A DNA stretch of 64,000 nt from Sulfuricurvum sp. GTDB lineage: Bacteria > Campylobacterota > Campylobacteria > Campylobacterales > Sulfurimonadaceae. A program made the translations under genes and the position numbers. Shown here one piece after another: positions 63,121 through 64,000 of the stretch (its first letter is position 1; each line of letters opens with the position of its first letter). The stretch lies in assembly GCA_020721585.1 (NCBI GenBank), contig DYMK01000007.1:1-64000 (forward strand), in the 5' to 3' direction. Under the pieces are notes generated by a model. The model did not search any database. It was not told the DNA's origin and worked only from the letters and a program-made list of their open reading frames with translations.

Positions 63121-63546
63121 TTAAGCGTGTACGTGGTGTCCGCCACATCCGCATCCTATTGAGTGATTGTGTGTATGGCTATGTGAAGCATGGTGATCGC
63201 TTCCCAATAGAGCTTCATAATTTTCCGCTGTTACTTGAATGAGTTTATCTTCATGAAATGCCGCTACCGCTTGGGAAATCGTCATTCTCTTCTCCCCGCC
63301 AAAATAGACTTTTATCCCATACGTTTTGAGTAGTACAAACGGATTGAGTCCCAAATGGGAGACGATAAGCACATCAACATTATGCGTTAAAAGGGTACGG
63401 GCGACATCTTTCCCCCCATTTTGTTCCATTGGTTGGGTTGTAATAACCCCTTCCTCATCAACAAAGGCGAAATGTTTAGCGTTTCCAAACAAGGGAGCCA
63501 ATGTGGCATCGGTACGAGCAGATTTGATAGGCAGTGAGAGTATCAT
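63121..63546 (-). CDS. NifX/NifB-type (dinitrogenase cofactor-like) protein with His-rich tail
   Basis: 141 residues. The NafY/NifX-like core has LPIKSARTDATLAPLFGNAKHFAF and NGGKDVARTLLTHNVDVLIVSHLG. The C-terminus is HHASHSHTHNHSIGCGCGGHHVHA: eight histidines and three cysteines, a strong metal-binding tail. Outside nitrogenase clusters such proteins are thought to handle metals or Fe-S units. No nif gene is in this window. It is 36 bp upstream of the exported rhodanese gene on the same strand. Confidence 0.85.
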   Translation of the reverse strand: MILSLPIKSARTDATLAPLFGNAKHFAFVDEEGVITTQPMEQNGGKDVARTLLTHNVDVLIVSHLGLNPFVLLKTYGIKVYFGGEKRMTISQAVAAFHEDKLIQVTAENYEALLGSDHHASHSHTHNHSIGCGCGGHHVHA

Positions 63547-63628
63547 ACTTTTTCCTTTTAATTATTATCTGATGAAATTATAGTTAATATGACGAAAAAA
63601 GTCAAGTATTAGACCTAGTTGTAACGTC

Positions 63629-63705
63629 ATTCTGGTCTTAACTCAGGGTCTAAAAGAGAAGATACTGAATTCAACTAGACTCCTGTTTACGTGGGAGTGT
63701 ATGGA
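63629..63705. repeat. Decayed palindromic intergenic repeats
   Basis: CGTCATTCTGGTCTTAACTCAGGGTCTA near 63629-63655 and GACTCCTGTTTACGTGGGAGT at about 63683-63703 are degenerate members of the TGACG hairpin family; stems no longer pair fully. Another half-site (GTCACCCTGAA) lies at about 9587. Confidence 0.5.
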
Positions 63706-63720
63706 TTCAGGCGGGTATTT

Positions 63721-63828
63721 TTACACTAAAAGCCAGTAAAGTCCACCCCCGACCATCGCTGCGATAAGGGCAATCACGACAAACGTGAGAATAATACGGG
63801 TGATAAGGAAAAAGAAAAATTTAGCCAT
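63721..63828 (-). CDS. Small one-helix membrane protein
   Basis: 35 residues from ATG 63828: MAKFFFFLITRIILTFVVIA, then a Gly-rich end. Single transmembrane helix. AAAAGG lies just upstream. It sits 12 bp after the stop of the partial gene to its right on the same strand, so the two may be one transcript. Confidence 0.5.
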   Translation of the reverse strand: MAKFFFFLITRIILTFVVIALIAAMVGGGLYWLLV

Positions 63829-63840
63829 CGGTAGCCTTTT

Positions 63841-64000
63841 TTAGGGGTAAGAAAATAGGGGGGTCATCCCCTCTGTTTCTTGGGATGGAACCCTTGTCAT
63901 GGGATGTTTTGGGGTGATACTCGTAGAACGTGGTGTGGTCGTCGTGCAAGGTGGTGTCGCGGTGAGATGCGGTAATTTCCGTTGATTAAAAGCTACCCAT
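63841..64000 (-). CDS. Partial gene at window edge (C-terminal 52 residues only)
   Basis: Open minus-strand frame running off the right end (frame 63841-63999) with stop at 63841-63843. The visible tail is Thr/Pro-rich (TATPPCTTTTPRSTSITPK), so no family can be named. The 12-bp gap to the next start on the same strand supports it being real. Confidence 0.35.
   Translation of the reverse strand, partial: WVAFNQRKLPHLTATPPCTTTTPRSTSITPKHPMTRVPSQETEGMTPLFSYP

Noticed and set aside
63121-63546. Nitrogen fixation locus
   Set aside because: Only a NifX-like domain is present; no nifH, nifD, nifK or nifB genes in the window.
1-64000. tRNA, rRNA and CRISPR arrays
   Set aside because: No cloverleaf-ending CCA genes, rRNA blocks or regularly spaced repeats were noticed by eye; the dispersed hairpins are not evenly spaced and lack spacers. 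A tRNAscan or CRISPR finder run would settle this.

Overview
The window looks like a chromosome segment of a Campylobacterota (Epsilonproteobacteria) species, most like the Sulfuricurvum/Sulfurimonas group. The basis is the protein types and gene order: waaC-lpxL pair, pgsA-rseP-yggS-nadK-recN run, nadE-degT-lpxK-argB run, OprD-type porin, an acetate block acs-exonuclease-DUF294-actP, and a moderate GC content. The genus is inferred from recognition, not computed. No rRNA, tRNA, complete insertion sequence or CRISPR array was seen.

Layout. 0-6 kb: tex with a damaged 5' end beside palindromic repeats, then an AT-richer two-gene module (SMC/ABC-type ATPase plus predicted PD-(D/E)XK nuclease), then waaC/lpxL for lipid A and core assembly. 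6-13.5 kb: GNAT enzyme, 3-methyladenine glycosylase, a DUF1778/GNAT toxin-antitoxin pair, a protein built like a pentameric ligand-gated ion channel, a ybgA-like gene next to a photolyase, and a BaiN-type flavoprotein. 13.7-16 kb: a secreted Cys-rich protein followed by a DUF2235 (Tle1-like) hydrolase, a possible immunity-effector pair. 16-26.6 kb: mostly housekeeping (EamA transporter, radA, DUF4160/DUF2442, DUF455, nadE, a DegT-family protein without its catalytic lysine, lpxK, argB, carbonic anhydrase, mlaE, acpS, PhnA-type protein), with a 62-bp remnant of the radA 3' end at 23.7 kb. 26.7-38.6 kb: SWIM-SNF2 helicase, amidohydrolase, PocR-GGDEF cyclase, recN-nadK-yggS-rseP-pgsA, yebC, and a P-loop ATPase.

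38.7-49.5 kb is an acetate block: acetyl-CoA synthetase, DnaQ-type exonuclease, DUF294/CBS regulator, SSS-type acetate permease with its DUF485 partner, a porin, an OmpR-type two-component system and a membrane sensor-like protein, all on the minus strand. 49.8-58.7 kb is accessory: a Fic protein, a second SWIM-SNF2 helicase, a lipoprotein and a very AT-rich DUF3883 gene. This is followed by a second copy of the helicase 3' end, with an 86-bp perfect direct repeat, so the intervening ~2.7 kb looks inserted or exchanged. 58.7-64 kb holds two rhodaneses, a TonB-dependent receptor with a small metal-ligand-rich protein, a restriction-like nuclease, a NifX-type protein with a His-rich tail, and two small or partial genes at the edge.

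A family of short hairpins (8-bp stem, 4-5 nt loop, TGACG flank, stem sequence changing by compensating substitutions) recurs in intergenic gaps from one end of the window to the other. The most promising places for something undescribed are the ATPase/nuclease pair at 2.3-3.9 kb and the DUF3883 module inside the duplicated helicase tail at 54.5-57.3 kb.
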